A stretch of DNA of 64,000 bases from positions 27,355 to 91,354 of the forward strand of contig CAVMKL010000035.1 of assembly GCA_963682175.1 (NCBI GenBank). The letters are read 5' to 3'. The notes under the pieces were generated by a model. The model saw nothing but the letters and a program-made list of their open reading frames with translations, ran no database searches and was not told the origin of the DNA. Below are positions 38,481 to 48,594 of this stretch, one piece after another (the first letter of the stretch is position 1; the number at the start of each line of letters is the position of its first letter). A program made the translations under genes and the position numbers. The stretch comes from Triglochin maritima (taxonomy: Eukaryota > Streptophyta > Magnoliopsida > Alismatales > Juncaginaceae).

Positions 38481-39479
38481 ATGGCTGTAACCCTCGCAGA
38501 ATCCAAGCTCAACGCCCAGGAAGACTACGATCCCGCTGTCATCGACGAATTCCGCAAGGAATCCGCCGTCCTCGACTCGCTGATCTTCGATGACGCTGTC
38601 TCCCCGACAGGTGGAGGCACACTCGACTACGGCTACCGGCGCCTGCTGACGCAGCCCACCGCCGCGACCCGCGCCTACAACACCGAGTACACCCCGCAGA
38701 ACGTCACCACCGAGAAGAAGAGCATCACGCTCGCCGTCCTCGGTGGATCGTTCGAGGTGGACCGTGTGCTCGCGAAGCTCGGCCCCGCCGCGTCCTCGAA
38801 CATCGCGTTGAACGTGTCGCAGAAGGTGAAGGCCGCGACCACCAAGTTCAACGACGAACTGATCAACGGTGACGTTGCAGTCGACGCCAACGGCTTCGAC
38901 GGCCTCGACAAGGCCCTTACCGGGTCCTCGACGGAGTTCCGGGCAAGCTCGGTCACCAACTGGACCGACTGGGACACAGTGCCTTCCGCGGTGAACAAGG
39001 CTCTCGATGACATCGACGAGTGGCTGTCGCTGCTCGACGGCATCCCGACCGTTGTCCTCGGCAACCAGAAGGCGTTGGCGCGTGTCCGTGCCGCTGCACG
39101 CCGCTCCGGCATGTACACGAAGGACCCCATCGAGGGCCTGATCGGTGCGAACGGCCGGCCGATCAATCGTGAGTCGTACGGTGGCATCACGTTCGTCGAC
39201 CCGGGTAACCAGGCTGGTACGAACAACCCGATCATCCCGATCGAGGCTCGCACTGTCGGTACCGCTCAGACCGGCCTGACTGACCTGTTCGCGTACCGTG
39301 TCGGCCTCGACGGCTTCCACGGTGTGTCGACTGTCGGTGGCCAGATCGTTCAGACGTGGCTGCCTGACTTCTCCACTGCTGGTGCGGTGAAGAAGGGTGA
39401 GGTCGAGCTCGGCCCGGTTGGTTGCGCTTTGAAGGCCACCAAGGCTGCGTCGGTGTTCCGCAACATCAAGGTTCAGTAG
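38481..39479 (+). CDS. Major capsid protein
   Basis: The complete 332-residue gene, with a TAGGAG ribosome binding site. HK97-fold features: an N-terminal arm with ALAESKLNAQEDYDP, a long helix and spine region, GSFEVDRVLAKLG and a beta-rich P-domain. The C-terminus (KATKAASVFRNIKVQ) is identical to the partial gene at the window start. Forms the icosahedral head shell. Confidence 0.9.
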   Translation: MAVTLAESKLNAQEDYDPAVIDEFRKESAVLDSLIFDDAVSPTGGGTLDYGYRRLLTQPTAATRAYNTEYTPQNVTTEKKSITLAVLGGSFEVDRVLAKLGPAASSNIALNVSQKVKAATTKFNDELINGDVAVDANGFDGLDKALTGSSTEFRASSVTNWTDWDTVPSAVNKALDDIDEWLSLLDGIPTVVLGNQKALARVRAAARRSGMYTKDPIEGLIGANGRPINRESYGGITFVDPGNQAGTNNPIIPIEARTVGTAQTGLTDLFAYRVGLDGFHGVSTVGGQIVQTWLPDFSTAGAVKKGEVELGPVGCALKATKAASVFRNIKVQ

Positions 39480-39652
39480 TGGCGACCGTGAAGACCCCCG
39501 TAGAGGGGTACAACGGCAAGGTCGCTGGCGTGAACTTCGTGGACGGTGTGGGTGAGACGGATGACGCGAATGCGTTGGCGTACTTCACCCGTCATGGTTA
39601 CAAGGTGTCGGAGACTGTGAAGCGGGGCGCCCGGAAGCCCGCCGAGGACTGA
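39479..39652 (+). CDS. Small protein after capsid gene, second copy
   Basis: Same 57-residue protein as at 404-577, starting at the GTG that overlaps the capsid stop. Here the upstream capsid gene is complete. Function unknown. Confidence 0.6.
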   Translation: MATVKTPVEGYNGKVAGVNFVDGVGETDDANALAYFTRHGYKVSETVKRGARKPAED

Positions 39653-39824
39653 TCTACCTGATGCCCACCCCCGAGTCGCCTTCCTGTGCGGCTCGGGGCT
39701 GGTGGGACCAAATGCTTGGTGGTTGGTGCGTTTCTACGTGCCCGGCAACGGCTCATAGACCCACGTTAAGACCGCTTGAGGGGTTCACCGCCGGGTTCCT
39801 TTCCCCCTTGCAGCAGCGTATAAA

Positions 39825-39845
39825 CATCTCGGTATGACCGAGATG
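39825..39845. promoter_or_regulatory. Palindrome in the head-gene gap, second copy
   Basis: Same CATCTCGGT/ACCGAGATG inverted repeat as at 750-770. The hairpin of 589-631 is repeated at 39664-39706. The 39653-39882 gap holds no supported gene. Confidence 0.4.
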
Positions 39846-39882
39846 GTCTGCGCGCCAACCATCAACACCCCGAGGAGTTTTC

Positions 39883-40092
39883 GTGTCTGATCTACCCACC
39901 ACGTTCAAGCGACGGGACTTGATGGCCGCGCTTGAACTGCTCGGCATCCCATCTGCGGGTACACGCCGTGTCCAGATCTTTCCGGATTGCATCATCGTGG
40001 AGCAGTTGCGGCGCGACGCGTCCGGTTCCCTGTTCTCGGCTGGGGCCGACATCGCCACAGTCAAGACGGTCATCGGCTTGGAGAAGGAGTAA
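39883..40092 (+). CDS. Small head-region protein, second copy
   Basis: The same 69-residue protein as at 808-1017, with the same GTG start and GAGGAG ribosome binding site. Unknown function, probably head completion. Confidence 0.6.
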   Translation: MSDLPTTFKRRDLMAALELLGIPSAGTRRVQIFPDCIIVEQLRRDASGSLFSAGADIATVKTVIGLEKE

Positions 40093-40094
40093 CC

Positions 40095-40508
40095 GTGCTC
40101 GTCTATGCCGATGCTGACAACCTGGCCGCGTGGCTCGGTGAGCCCGCACCCGACAACGCAACCTCACTCCTACGCCACGCATCATCGAGGGTCGCGAACG
40201 CATGCCGCTGCGACATCTACGACACCCAGCCGAGCGGCCTCCCCGTCGATGACGACATCCGGGAAGCGTTGCGCGACGCAACGTGCGCGCAGGCGGAACG
40301 GTGGAAGGAACTGAAGGTGGATCCGGCTGCTGGTGCCGGCGGTTTCGATGTGCAGATCACATCATCCAGCATTGACGGTTCGTCGTTGTCGACGACTGCT
40401 GCGACGGTGGACGCTGCCCGCGCCGAAGCGTTGGACGGACTATGCGAACTGTCCGTGTCGATCCTGCGGAATGCGGGTCTCGCTAGTTCGTTGGTGAGGT
40501 CGTCGTGA
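40095..40508 (+). CDS. Head-to-tail connector, second copy
   Basis: Same as 1020-1433: a 137-residue adaptor protein of the neck. Called by gene order. Confidence 0.6.
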   Translation: MLVYADADNLAAWLGEPAPDNATSLLRHASSRVANACRCDIYDTQPSGLPVDDDIREALRDATCAQAERWKELKVDPAAGAGGFDVQITSSSIDGSSLSTTAATVDAARAEALDGLCELSVSILRNAGLASSLVRSS

Positions 40509-40843
40509 GCATGGCGGACATCATCGCGGCGCAGTGGTTCGTGTGGCCAGTATCGGTGAAGCGGCATGCGGGCGAAGGACCCTACGAACCGGCATTCGAT
40601 CCGGCGGTGACTGTGCTCGGGAAGATCACCACGAAACGCAAGTTGGTGCGCGCTGCTGATGGTTCCGAGGTCATTTCGGAGGCCCGCGTGAGTATGCATG
40701 TCAACACTGCACTGATTCCTGTCGGCTCGTTGGTGACTTTTCCGCCCGAGTTTGGTGGACGCACGGCTGTGGTGTTGGCGGAGCAACGCCATGACGACGG
40801 CAACGGTTTGACCCCCAACTTCTACAGCATCGACCTCACCTAG
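40505..40843 (+). CDS. Head closure-like protein, second copy
   Basis: Same as 1430-1768: a 112-residue strand-rich neck protein with GTGA overlap. Confidence 0.55.
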   Translation: MSMADIIAAQWFVWPVSVKRHAGEGPYEPAFDPAVTVLGKITTKRKLVRAADGSEVISEARVSMHVNTALIPVGSLVTFPPEFGGRTAVVLAEQRHDDGNGLTPNFYSIDLT

Positions 40844-40853
40844 GAGCGTGCTC

Positions 40854-41024
40854 GTGATCATGCCGTATCCAGTCGAGTTGTACGACGGATGTCCATGCTT
40901 CACATGCCTGGGATTCATCGGGCACCAATGGAAGATGCCACTCTGCCCGACTTGTGGGAATAAGCGGTGCGCGGGCGCTAATCACCATTCACGCCATCCA
41001 GACCCTTCCGAGGTGAGCTTGTGA
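40854..41024 (+). CDS. Small zinc-ribbon protein, second copy
   Basis: Same 54-56 residue gene as at 1779-1949, with CPCFTC and CPTCGNKRC cysteine clusters. Confidence 0.7.
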   Translation: MIMPYPVELYDGCPCFTCLGFIGHQWKMPLCPTCGNKRCAGANHHSRHPDPSEVSL

Positions 41025-41344
41025 GTACTGCTCTGAACTTTCCGATCGAGCCAGTCCGCTCCGCCATCACCGACGGATTGCACGCTGCCGCTGAAGTCAT
41101 CAAGCAGGAAGCGATCGAACGGGCACCGAAAGAGACCGGGTATCTGCGGAACACTGCGGCGACTGCGGCTGAGGGGTTGGAAGCTGCTGTCGGCTTCGAC
41201 GGACCGTATGCCGTAAAGCAGCACGAGGAACTCGGTTATCACCATCAGGATGGTGAGGCGAAGTACCTCGAAAACGCTGTCATCGCAACGAGGGAAGTTG
41301 TCGGGCAGATCCTCGCGGAATCGATACGGAGGCAACTCGGATGA
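41021..41344 (+). CDS. HK97 gp10-like protein, second copy
   Basis: Same as 1946-2269: a 107-residue head-tail joint protein. Confidence 0.8.
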   Translation: MSTALNFPIEPVRSAITDGLHAAAEVIKQEAIERAPKETGYLRNTAATAAEGLEAAVGFDGPYAVKQHEELGYHHQDGEAKYLENAVIATREVVGQILAESIRRQLG

Positions 41345-41799
41345 CACTCGTTCGGGCACCGGACACCGTCGAACTCCTCGAAGCCCTCGCCCAACACCTC
41401 ACCAACCTCGGACTCGCACGCTACGCACCGAACGGAATCTACGTCGGCGAAGGCCTCCCCGCGATCTTCTTCGGACAACTCCCCGACAAACCAGACACGG
41501 CGATCCTCCTCAACAGCTACAACGACGACCGGACACGGGACGCAGCAACCCCCGACTACTACGTCCAACTCCGATTCAGGACCGCCGGCCGTGACCCTCG
41601 CACCGTCAACAGGTTGGCCGACAGCGTGTTCCGCGCCCTCGACGACAGGCTGCATGAGCGCAGCAACACAGTTTGGGCGGGCGTCAACATCCTGTCCTGC
41701 ATCCGGCACATCGTCGGCCCCATCGCCCCGGATGCGAACAACCGCTACACCCGCCCCGATTCATACACCATCACCACAAACCCAGGAGCAATTACATGA
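41341..41799 (+). CDS. Tail terminator-like protein, second copy
   Basis: Same as 2266-2724: 152 residues, between the gp10-like and tube genes. Confidence 0.7.
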   Translation: MTLVRAPDTVELLEALAQHLTNLGLARYAPNGIYVGEGLPAIFFGQLPDKPDTAILLNSYNDDRTRDAATPDYYVQLRFRTAGRDPRTVNRLADSVFRALDDRLHERSNTVWAGVNILSCIRHIVGPIAPDANNRYTRPDSYTITTNPGAIT

Positions 41800-42569
41800 C
41801 CACACCACTCGCACCCCCCAACAGCCAGTCCCTCGCATCCGCTCTCGGACGCGACTGGGTACTCCGAGTCCGCGAACTCGGCGGCTCCGAGTCCGATTGG
41901 CTCTTCGTCCGCGGATGCTCCTCACTCTCGCCGATCTTCGAAGGCGCAGAACAGGATGCCTCCGACATCGACGGCGAAGGCTACGACTCCTCGGTCGTGA
42001 CCGGACTCTCGTGGCGCGTCGAAGGTGGCTGCAAGCGCAAGGGCGAAGCAACTGCCGGGTTCGTTGACGACCCGGGCCAGGCGCTGCTTCGACGCAAGGG
42101 CCGCAAGACCGGCATCGACAACATGGTGGAATTCCAGATCTACCGTCGCGACGATCTCCCCGATGCATACAAGGGCTCCGGACCGGTCATCTGGAAGGAC
42201 AACGCTGCCGGTGATCCGAAGGCGTTGCAGGATGCGACCTTCACCTTGAAGGGCAACGGCAAGCCTGAGGACATCGCTAAGCCGACTGGCACTCCGTTGC
42301 CGACCGCGAAGGTCATCACGTTGCCTGCCGGCCTGACTGGCGGTACGTGGTCGCTGACTGTTGGTTCCGCTACGGCATCGGGCCTCGCGCACAATGTCGC
42401 ATCGTCGGCCGTGCAGACCGCTGTTCTCGCGCTGGCGGGCGTCCCTTCGGGTACCACGGTGACGGGCTCGGCTGGTGGACCCTACACAGTCACCTTCGCT
42501 GGTCCTGTCGGCGCGGTCTCGGCATCCGGTTCGAGCCTGACTCCCGCCGGAACTGTCTCCGTCTCCTAA
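41796..42569 (+). CDS. Major tail tube protein, second copy
   Basis: Same as 2721-3494: 257 residues, tube domain plus C-terminal Ig-like extension. Confidence 0.8.
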   Translation: MTTPLAPPNSQSLASALGRDWVLRVRELGGSESDWLFVRGCSSLSPIFEGAEQDASDIDGEGYDSSVVTGLSWRVEGGCKRKGEATAGFVDDPGQALLRRKGRKTGIDNMVEFQIYRRDDLPDAYKGSGPVIWKDNAAGDPKALQDATFTLKGNGKPEDIAKPTGTPLPTAKVITLPAGLTGGTWSLTVGSATASGLAHNVASSAVQTAVLALAGVPSGTTVTGSAGGPYTVTFAGPVGAVSASGSSLTPAGTVSVS

Positions 42570-42599
42570 CCAGCACCTCTTCTGAAAGGTTGCACTTGT

Positions 42600-43031
42600 A
42601 TGCGTGACCTCGCAGAACTCATGGACCCGGAACTCGTCCTGCCTATCGGTGGGCGCGAGTTCCGGGTCTCATGCAGTGCCCGCCAAGGGCTACACCTCGT
42701 TCAACTGTTGAACGAGAAACCACGGCTGTCGGATGAGCAGGAACGCGACGAGATTGTGTTCGCTCTCGGTGACACCTATGAGCAGATGACTGAGGCTGGT
42801 GTGTCGTGGCCGAAGATCGCTGTCGCCGGCCGTGTCGTCATGGCGCACTACGGTTTGAGTCCTGAGGCTGGCCGCATGGTGTGGGAGTCGGCTGGTGGAG
42901 TCTTGGCGGGAAATCCCCTGCCCCCACCCCCGAACCAATCGAGAGTGGGGGCGACCCTAGCCCGCAAGATCTTTCAGCCCCGGGAACCTATGGACCGGAT
43001 GATCCTGGCGGCGGCCCGTACGACGAAGTAA
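42600..43031 (+). CDS. Tail assembly chaperone G-like, second copy
   Basis: Same as 3525-3956. The slippery heptamer G GGA AAT is at 42908-42914 and its stem at 42920-42927 with 42945-42952. Confidence 0.85.
   Translation: MRDLAELMDPELVLPIGGREFRVSCSARQGLHLVQLLNEKPRLSDEQERDEIVFALGDTYEQMTEAGVSWPKIAVAGRVVMAHYGLSPEAGRMVWESAGGVLAGNPLPPPPNQSRVGATLARKIFQPREPMDRMILAAARTTK
42908..42952 (+). promoter_or_regulatory. Programmed -1 frameshift signal, second copy
   Basis: Identical to 3833-3877: GGGAAAT in correct phase, five-base spacer, perfect 8-bp stem. Confidence 0.85.
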
Positions 43032-43279
43032 CCGGCGTCCGCGACTGGTACAACCCGACACCCGGCAAACCCGCGTCCGACGAAACCGTTGATCGGCCGT
43101 GGACTGATGTCCTCAACCACTGGCACGCAATCGAACTCGACCTCGACGCCAACGGTCACGACATCGAATCCGGTCTCCTCGACGCCCGCACGTGGCGGTG
43201 GCTGAAACTGCGCATCGACCACTACGCATCCACCCCCGGCACCAACCTCTGGGACGCCCTACACCCGAAAGCGGGCTAG
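42914..43279 (+). CDS. Tail chaperone frameshift extension, second copy
   Basis: Same as 3839-4204: the -1 frame part of the G-T protein, ending in the CTAG shared with the opposite regulator gene. Confidence 0.75.
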   Translation, partial: SPAPTPEPIESGGDPSPQDLSAPGTYGPDDPGGGPYDEVTGVRDWYNPTPGKPASDETVDRPWTDVLNHWHAIELDLDANGHDIESGLLDARTWRWLKLRIDHYASTPGTNLWDALHPKAG

Positions 43280-43668
43280 ATGAGGTTCATGGCTGCGTCG
43301 ATTGCGGCGCGTACCCCTGCCTTGTAAGAGCGCTGGGTTGCATCAGTCCCGGTGATCCAGGCTTGAGCAGCAGGGCCTGACATCTGTTCATTCGGGAGAA
43401 CTTCGACAGTGTCAGTTTCTGTGACATCGGATATCAGTTCGATGGGGCTGACCTCTAGCGCCTTGGCGACGATGAACAGTTCGTGCACGGTTATTGACTT
43501 TCGTCTTCCTCCTTCGAGGTTGGCGAGAGTTGTTCGGATGGTCGGGTATCCGAGTTCTGTGCAGGCGTTGGCCAAGTCTTGGTAACTCATGCCAAGGGCA
43601 GTTCGACGCTCCCCGATGCGCGTCACGATGGTGTGCGTAATTCTTTCAGGCCACTCCATATCGTTCAT
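43276..43668 (-). CDS. Reverse XRE regulator in the tail operon, second copy
   Basis: Same 130-residue helix-turn-helix protein as at 4201-4593, with TATAGT eight bases before its ATG. Confidence 0.8.
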   Translation of the reverse strand: MNDMEWPERITHTIVTRIGERRTALGMSYQDLANACTELGYPTIRTTLANLEGGRRKSITVHELFIVAKALEVSPIELISDVTETDTVEVLPNEQMSGPAAQAWITGTDATQRSYKAGVRAAIDAAMNLI

Positions 43669-43697
43669 AAATACTGACTATACCCGAAAGGCCAGTG

Positions 43698-44102
43698 ATG
43701 GCTTACAAGGATTTGGATACTTTCTTCGACCCGGATCTGCACCTGCCGATCCGCGGGAAGACGTACACGGTGCCCGCACCCGGCGCACCAGAGGCCGCAC
43801 GGCTACGGAAGCAGGTCATCGCGGAAGGTGTACCGCCAGTCGAGCAGGTATTCGAGGCACTGAAAATCCTCGGCGCCGAGATCGACCCGGAAACCGAACT
43901 GTGGTCGGGCGGCGTCTACGACGAGATGGTCGCCGATGACCTGCCTTGGCCGATGGTGTTGCACTCAGGCCGCACCGCGATTCTCCATTACGGCTTCTCC
44001 GCCGATATCGGCGAGGCCCATTGGGCGCTAGCGCAACTCGGCAAACTCGTCGACCTCGAACAGGCCACCGAGTTCCTCGCCACGATCAAACCGAAAACCT
44101 GA
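43698..44102 (+). CDS. Second tail chaperone paralogue, second copy
   Basis: Same as 4623-5027: 134 residues, homologous to the first chaperone, directly before the tape measure gene. Confidence 0.7.
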   Translation: MAYKDLDTFFDPDLHLPIRGKTYTVPAPGAPEAARLRKQVIAEGVPPVEQVFEALKILGAEIDPETELWSGGVYDEMVADDLPWPMVLHSGRTAILHYGFSADIGEAHWALAQLGKLVDLEQATEFLATIKPKT

Positions 44103-44121
44103 ACCCTTGGAGGGCTGAGCG

Positions 44122-47100
44122 ATGAGCTTGGACGTTGGTGAGCTCGTAGCCCGACTGACATTGGACGATTCCCGCTTCATCCAGGGAACCCAACGATCCG
44201 AGCAGCAGTCACGGCAATCCACACAACGGATCAGCAACGGCTTCCAGGACATCACCCGCGCCGCCGCCCGCGCAGGCGAAGCAGCACAAGCCGTGGAAAT
44301 CAACCGGCAGTTGGACCGGCAGGCGCAGCAAGCCGCGCAACGCATCCAAGAGTTGGAACGCAACGCGCAACGCGCCGACCAGTCAGTCGACGACATCGTC
44401 ATGAACGACCGACTTCTCAACGAAGCCCGCGACGCTGCACGAGGGATCGACGAAATCCGTGCCGGCGCACGGCAAGCAGCTGGTGCGCTGAACGACATCG
44501 AACTAGGTAATCGCCTTCGGGAGGATTTGCAGGCCGCTCAGGGTGACCTGGATGACCTGTATCGGCAGGCTGGTGACGGCGGTGCTGGTGCTGGTGATCA
44601 GGCTGGCGGAAACTTCCTGTCCGGTTTTACTGACACGATCGGCAACCTCGCGTCGTCGACCGGCCCTATCGCTGGTTCGCTGCTTGGTGTCGCTGTCATC
44701 GGCTTGACGGCTGGCGCTGCGCTCGCTGCGGCCATCAAAGAGGGCATGGAGCAGGAGAAGACGCAGGATCTGTTTCAGGCACGTACTGGTGTCACGGAAG
44801 GACAGGCTCGGAAGTTCGGTCTTGCCGCGGGCGAGTCCTACGCGGATGCGTTCGGTGAGTCTGTTGAAGGCAACTTGGACACGGCGAAATTCGCTTTGCG
44901 CAACGGTCTTCTGGATCCAGCTGCAACGCAACGTGACGCCGAGAAGATGATCAACAGCCTCGATGGTGTCGCCACGATCATGGAAGAGGAGATCCCTGCC
45001 GTTGCTAAGGCAGCTGGTCAGGCTCTTAAGACTGGGTTCGCTGTCGACGCGCAGGATGCTTTCGACCTGTTCACGAAGGCAACCCAGCTTGGTCTCAACA
45101 ACTCCGAGGACTTCCTCGACACTGTCAACGAGTATGGAACCCAGTTTCGCAAGCTAGGTCTGACTGGTGCCGAATCGATCGGTCTGATGTCCCAGGCCGT
45201 GAAGGCGGGCGCACGTGACACTGACCTCGCAGCAGATGCTTTGAAAGAGTTCAGCATCCGCGCAATCGACGGTAGCGAGTTGAGCGCAAAAGCTTTTGCT
45301 GATCTTGCATACGAGCAAGACGGTGTTGCGCTGAGCCAGCAGGATCTCATTGCCAACAACGAGAAGATGTCGGAAGGGTTCGGGGCCCTCGGGTTCAACG
45401 CCGAGGACATGGGGAAGAAGATCGCTGGCGGTGGAGAGGGTGCACGTGAAGCTCTAGGCCAGGTGTTGGACAAGCTGCGCGGGGTCACTGATGAGCAGGA
45501 ACGCGCCACGCTAGCAACAGCTCTTTTCGGCACGCAGGCTGAAGACTTGGGCGACGCGCTCTATGCGATGGATCTTGATACGGCCATCCAGTCGATGAAC
45601 GACTACGAGGGTGCGGCGTGGCGTGCGATCAACGTGATGGGCGGCAACGCCTCGACATCCGTTGAAGGCGCGATGCGGTCCATCGAACTTGCTGGCGATG
45701 GCATGAAAGCTGCTCTCGCGCAAGCATTCGGACCGTACATCAAAGACTTCGCAGACAACATCTCAAACAACCGTGCCGGTGTGATCCAGTTCTTCATCGA
45801 CATCGGCAACACGGTGTTCGAAGCGGGCAAGTCAGTCCTCGGATTCGTAGAAGGCGGGCTTCGTGGACTGGCCGAGTTCGCTGTCTCGGCGTCCGAGACT
45901 GGTGCGTCGTTCCTGGATATGGGTGCGAACATCCTGTCAGTGGGTGAAGCGATCCCCGTTTTCGGTGACCTGCTGGGGCTCGCGACAGGTGGCGCTGCGG
46001 ACAAGATGCGGGACATGGCCGACAAGACTCGCACTGGAGGCGAGGGCATCTCGAACATGTTGGAAGGCGCTGCTGACGGTATCCACGACACTCTGATTCC
46101 CGCTTTGGGTCAGGCTCAGGACAGGTTCAACGAGTTCGCTGGGGACATGAAGTTGTCGGCGGCGTTCAACGATGAGTCGGCGAAGGTGAACAAGGCGATC
46201 GCTGATATTGGTGTTGGCGCTGATGGTGCTGCGATCAAGATTGAGAACTGGACTGGTTCGATCGATCGCAACAACGAGGCGCAGGTCCAGATGGAAAACG
46301 GGCTCAAGGGCATGTCCGATCAGTTCGTCAATCAGATCAAGACGGGTATGGAAGCCGGCAATACCGTTGAGGCTTTGACCGGTCAGTACAACGAAAACCG
46401 AAACGCTCTGATCGAGCAATTGATGGCCACTGGCATGTCGAACAAGGCAGCGGTGGACTACCTGAATGTGCTCGGACTGACGCCTGAGTTTGTTGACACG
46501 AAGATCCTGCAATCGGGCATGCCTGAAGCCAAGTACGAGTTGGACGTGTTGAAGGACAAGGTCATCGATGTCCCGGACTCGAAGACCATCCACACTCAGG
46601 CGTTGACTCAAGATTCGATGGATCAACTCAAGGCGCTTGGCTTGAAGGTTGAGACGCTGCCTGATGGAACGGTCAATGTCACAGCTGAAACCGCTGACGC
46701 TGAAGCGCGGATGCAGGAGTGGCTGAGTCGGCAACGTACCCTACGGATCTCGGCTGTGATCACTGAACGTCGGGTCGCAGCTGGCGTGGACCCGACGTTC
46801 ATCGGCCCGTCTCTCGCTGATAACGGACTCGCTGACGGCGCTATCCGTACGCGTGCGGACGGGATGATCGACACCGCACACATTCAGCAGGGTTCAGGGC
46901 AGGGCATCTACACGAAGTCCCCGCTCGGGCCGGTGCAGTACGCGGAAGGCGAAACGCAGTGGGAAGCCTATATTCCGGGGGCGCCGTCGAAGCGGAAACG
47001 TTCGGAGGCGATCTTGCAGGATGTGGCTCGCCGCTTCGGATTCGGACTCATCAAACCTGACGCTATCAAGATGGCGAATGGTGGTGTCGTCGAGTCGTTC

Positions 47101-48594
47101 ACCGGCATCGCATCCCAACACGCACCAGGACTGCAACTCACCTCGTCGTACCGGGACACCAACGACTACCACGGGCAAGGGAAGGCAGTCGACTACTCCA
47201 ACGGCTCAGGAAACACCGATGAGCAGTTGGCGTGGGCGAACTATCTCGCCGACAACTACCAGTCGCAGTTGGCGGAGTTGATTTACTCGGATCCGCGGTT
47301 CACTCGGAACATCAAGGACGGGAAGATCGTCGATCCGTCGTTCTATGGTGCGGCGACGATGCAGCAGCACGAGAACCATGTGCATGCGGCGTCGAAGGAA
47401 CCGTTGGGTGCCCCGTCTGGTGCTGGTAAGGATGCGGCTCCTGCTGCTCCGGATACTCGGACGGAGCGGGAGAAGATCGCCGATCAGGTGATCGCGGAAG
47501 GTAAGCGCCGCGGCATCAGCGATAAGGGCATCAAGGCCGCGGTCATGACCGCCCTCGCTGAAACCGATTTGCAGAACCTCGACTACGGCATGGATGGCGA
47601 TAACGCCGGCATCATGCAGCAGCGCGATAACGGTGGTTGGGGAACGTTGGAGGACCGGAAGGATCCGACTCGGGCTGCGGGCATGTTTTACGACAAGCTC
47701 GACGACTTCGACTACAACAGCATGTCGGAGGCTGAGGCGGCGCAGAAGGTGCAGCAGTCGGGCACTGCGGATGGTTCGAATTATGCGGTGAAGGCTGCTG
47801 AGGCGGACGAGATCATCGCTGCGTCGAATGCCCGCGGCAACGGCAGTCAGATGACTGTTGGCACTACTGACAGTGGTGCTGCGTTGGCGACGGATGGGCA
47901 GCGGGTGTTCGTCACCAACTGGCCCGGAACATCGTCATCGTCGTATTCAGCGCCTGAACCTGCGCCGGCGACAGCGCCTGCTGGTGGTACCTCGGATGCT
48001 GCGGGGAAGGATCCGAACCTGATCTGGTCTGGCGGGTTCAAGGTGTTCGAGAACGGCGGCATGAACCTCCCCGACCAAGCCGGCCTGTATTCGGATGGTG
48101 CGGATTTGATTCGGTTCGCGGAGAAGGGAACAGGCGGAGAGTCCTACATTCCGCACGCCCCGTCGAAGCGGAACCGTTCAGTCGCGATCACCCGTGAGAC
48201 TGCACGCCGGTTCGGGTACGAGTTGGTGCCGATGGCTGACGGTGGACTCACAGGGTTCGGTGGCTATGTGGGGGAGAAGCCGGGGTTGAAGGTGCCGACG
48301 ACGGCGAATGGTCGTCGTGCTGCTGCGTATAACGCTGCGGCGTTCGGTGTTGGTGCGGCATTCGCCCTCGCCAGTGGCTTCGATGCGGACGGTAAGTTCA
48401 CCGGCCAATTCGACACTGGCGCGAACTCTTCCTCCCAGTTGGAGAAGGGGTTCGAGAACGCGACCAAGGAAATTCAGCCGGTCCTCGAACAGATCCTGTT
48501 GGCGATCAAGAACCGTGAGCCGATCCGAGCTGAGGTGAACGTCGACCGCGACTCGGGCATGGCGAACATCAACATCCTGAAGGGCGGCATATGA
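44122..48594 (+). CDS. Tape measure protein, second copy
   Basis: Same 1490-residue protein as at 5047-9519, with coiled coil, M15-like peptidase and transglycosylase-like segments. Confidence 0.9.
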   Translation: MSLDVGELVARLTLDDSRFIQGTQRSEQQSRQSTQRISNGFQDITRAAARAGEAAQAVEINRQLDRQAQQAAQRIQELERNAQRADQSVDDIVMNDRLLNEARDAARGIDEIRAGARQAAGALNDIELGNRLREDLQAAQGDLDDLYRQAGDGGAGAGDQAGGNFLSGFTDTIGNLASSTGPIAGSLLGVAVIGLTAGAALAAAIKEGMEQEKTQDLFQARTGVTEGQARKFGLAAGESYADAFGESVEGNLDTAKFALRNGLLDPAATQRDAEKMINSLDGVATIMEEEIPAVAKAAGQALKTGFAVDAQDAFDLFTKATQLGLNNSEDFLDTVNEYGTQFRKLGLTGAESIGLMSQAVKAGARDTDLAADALKEFSIRAIDGSELSAKAFADLAYEQDGVALSQQDLIANNEKMSEGFGALGFNAEDMGKKIAGGGEGAREALGQVLDKLRGVTDEQERATLATALFGTQAEDLGDALYAMDLDTAIQSMNDYEGAAWRAINVMGGNASTSVEGAMRSIELAGDGMKAALAQAFGPYIKDFADNISNNRAGVIQFFIDIGNTVFEAGKSVLGFVEGGLRGLAEFAVSASETGASFLDMGANILSVGEAIPVFGDLLGLATGGAADKMRDMADKTRTGGEGISNMLEGAADGIHDTLIPALGQAQDRFNEFAGDMKLSAAFNDESAKVNKAIADIGVGADGAAIKIENWTGSIDRNNEAQVQMENGLKGMSDQFVNQIKTGMEAGNTVEALTGQYNENRNALIEQLMATGMSNKAAVDYLNVLGLTPEFVDTKILQSGMPEAKYELDVLKDKVIDVPDSKTIHTQALTQDSMDQLKALGLKVETLPDGTVNVTAETADAEARMQEWLSRQRTLRISAVITERRVAAGVDPTFIGPSLADNGLADGAIRTRADGMIDTAHIQQGSGQGIYTKSPLGPVQYAEGETQWEAYIPGAPSKRKRSEAILQDVARRFGFGLIKPDAIKMANGGVVESFTGIASQHAPGLQLTSSYRDTNDYHGQGKAVDYSNGSGNTDEQLAWANYLADNYQSQLAELIYSDPRFTRNIKDGKIVDPSFYGAATMQQHENHVHAASKEPLGAPSGAGKDAAPAAPDTRTEREKIADQVIAEGKRRGISDKGIKAAVMTALAETDLQNLDYGMDGDNAGIMQQRDNGGWGTLEDRKDPTRAAGMFYDKLDDFDYNSMSEAEAAQKVQQSGTADGSNYAVKAAEADEIIAASNARGNGSQMTVGTTDSGAALATDGQRVFVTNWPGTSSSSYSAPEPAPATAPAGGTSDAAGKDPNLIWSGGFKVFENGGMNLPDQAGLYSDGADLIRFAEKGTGGESYIPHAPSKRNRSVAITRETARRFGYELVPMADGGLTGFGGYVGEKPGLKVPTTANGRRAAAYNAAAFGVGAAFALASGFDADGKFTGQFDTGANSSSQLEKGFENATKEIQPVLEQILLAIKNREPIRAEVNVDRDSGMANINILKGGI

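Noticed and set aside
37089..39320. Leftward 743-residue open frame opposite MuF-like, scaffold and capsid genes
   Set aside because: Arises from codon bias of the real rightward genes, which have clear families and ribosome binding sites.
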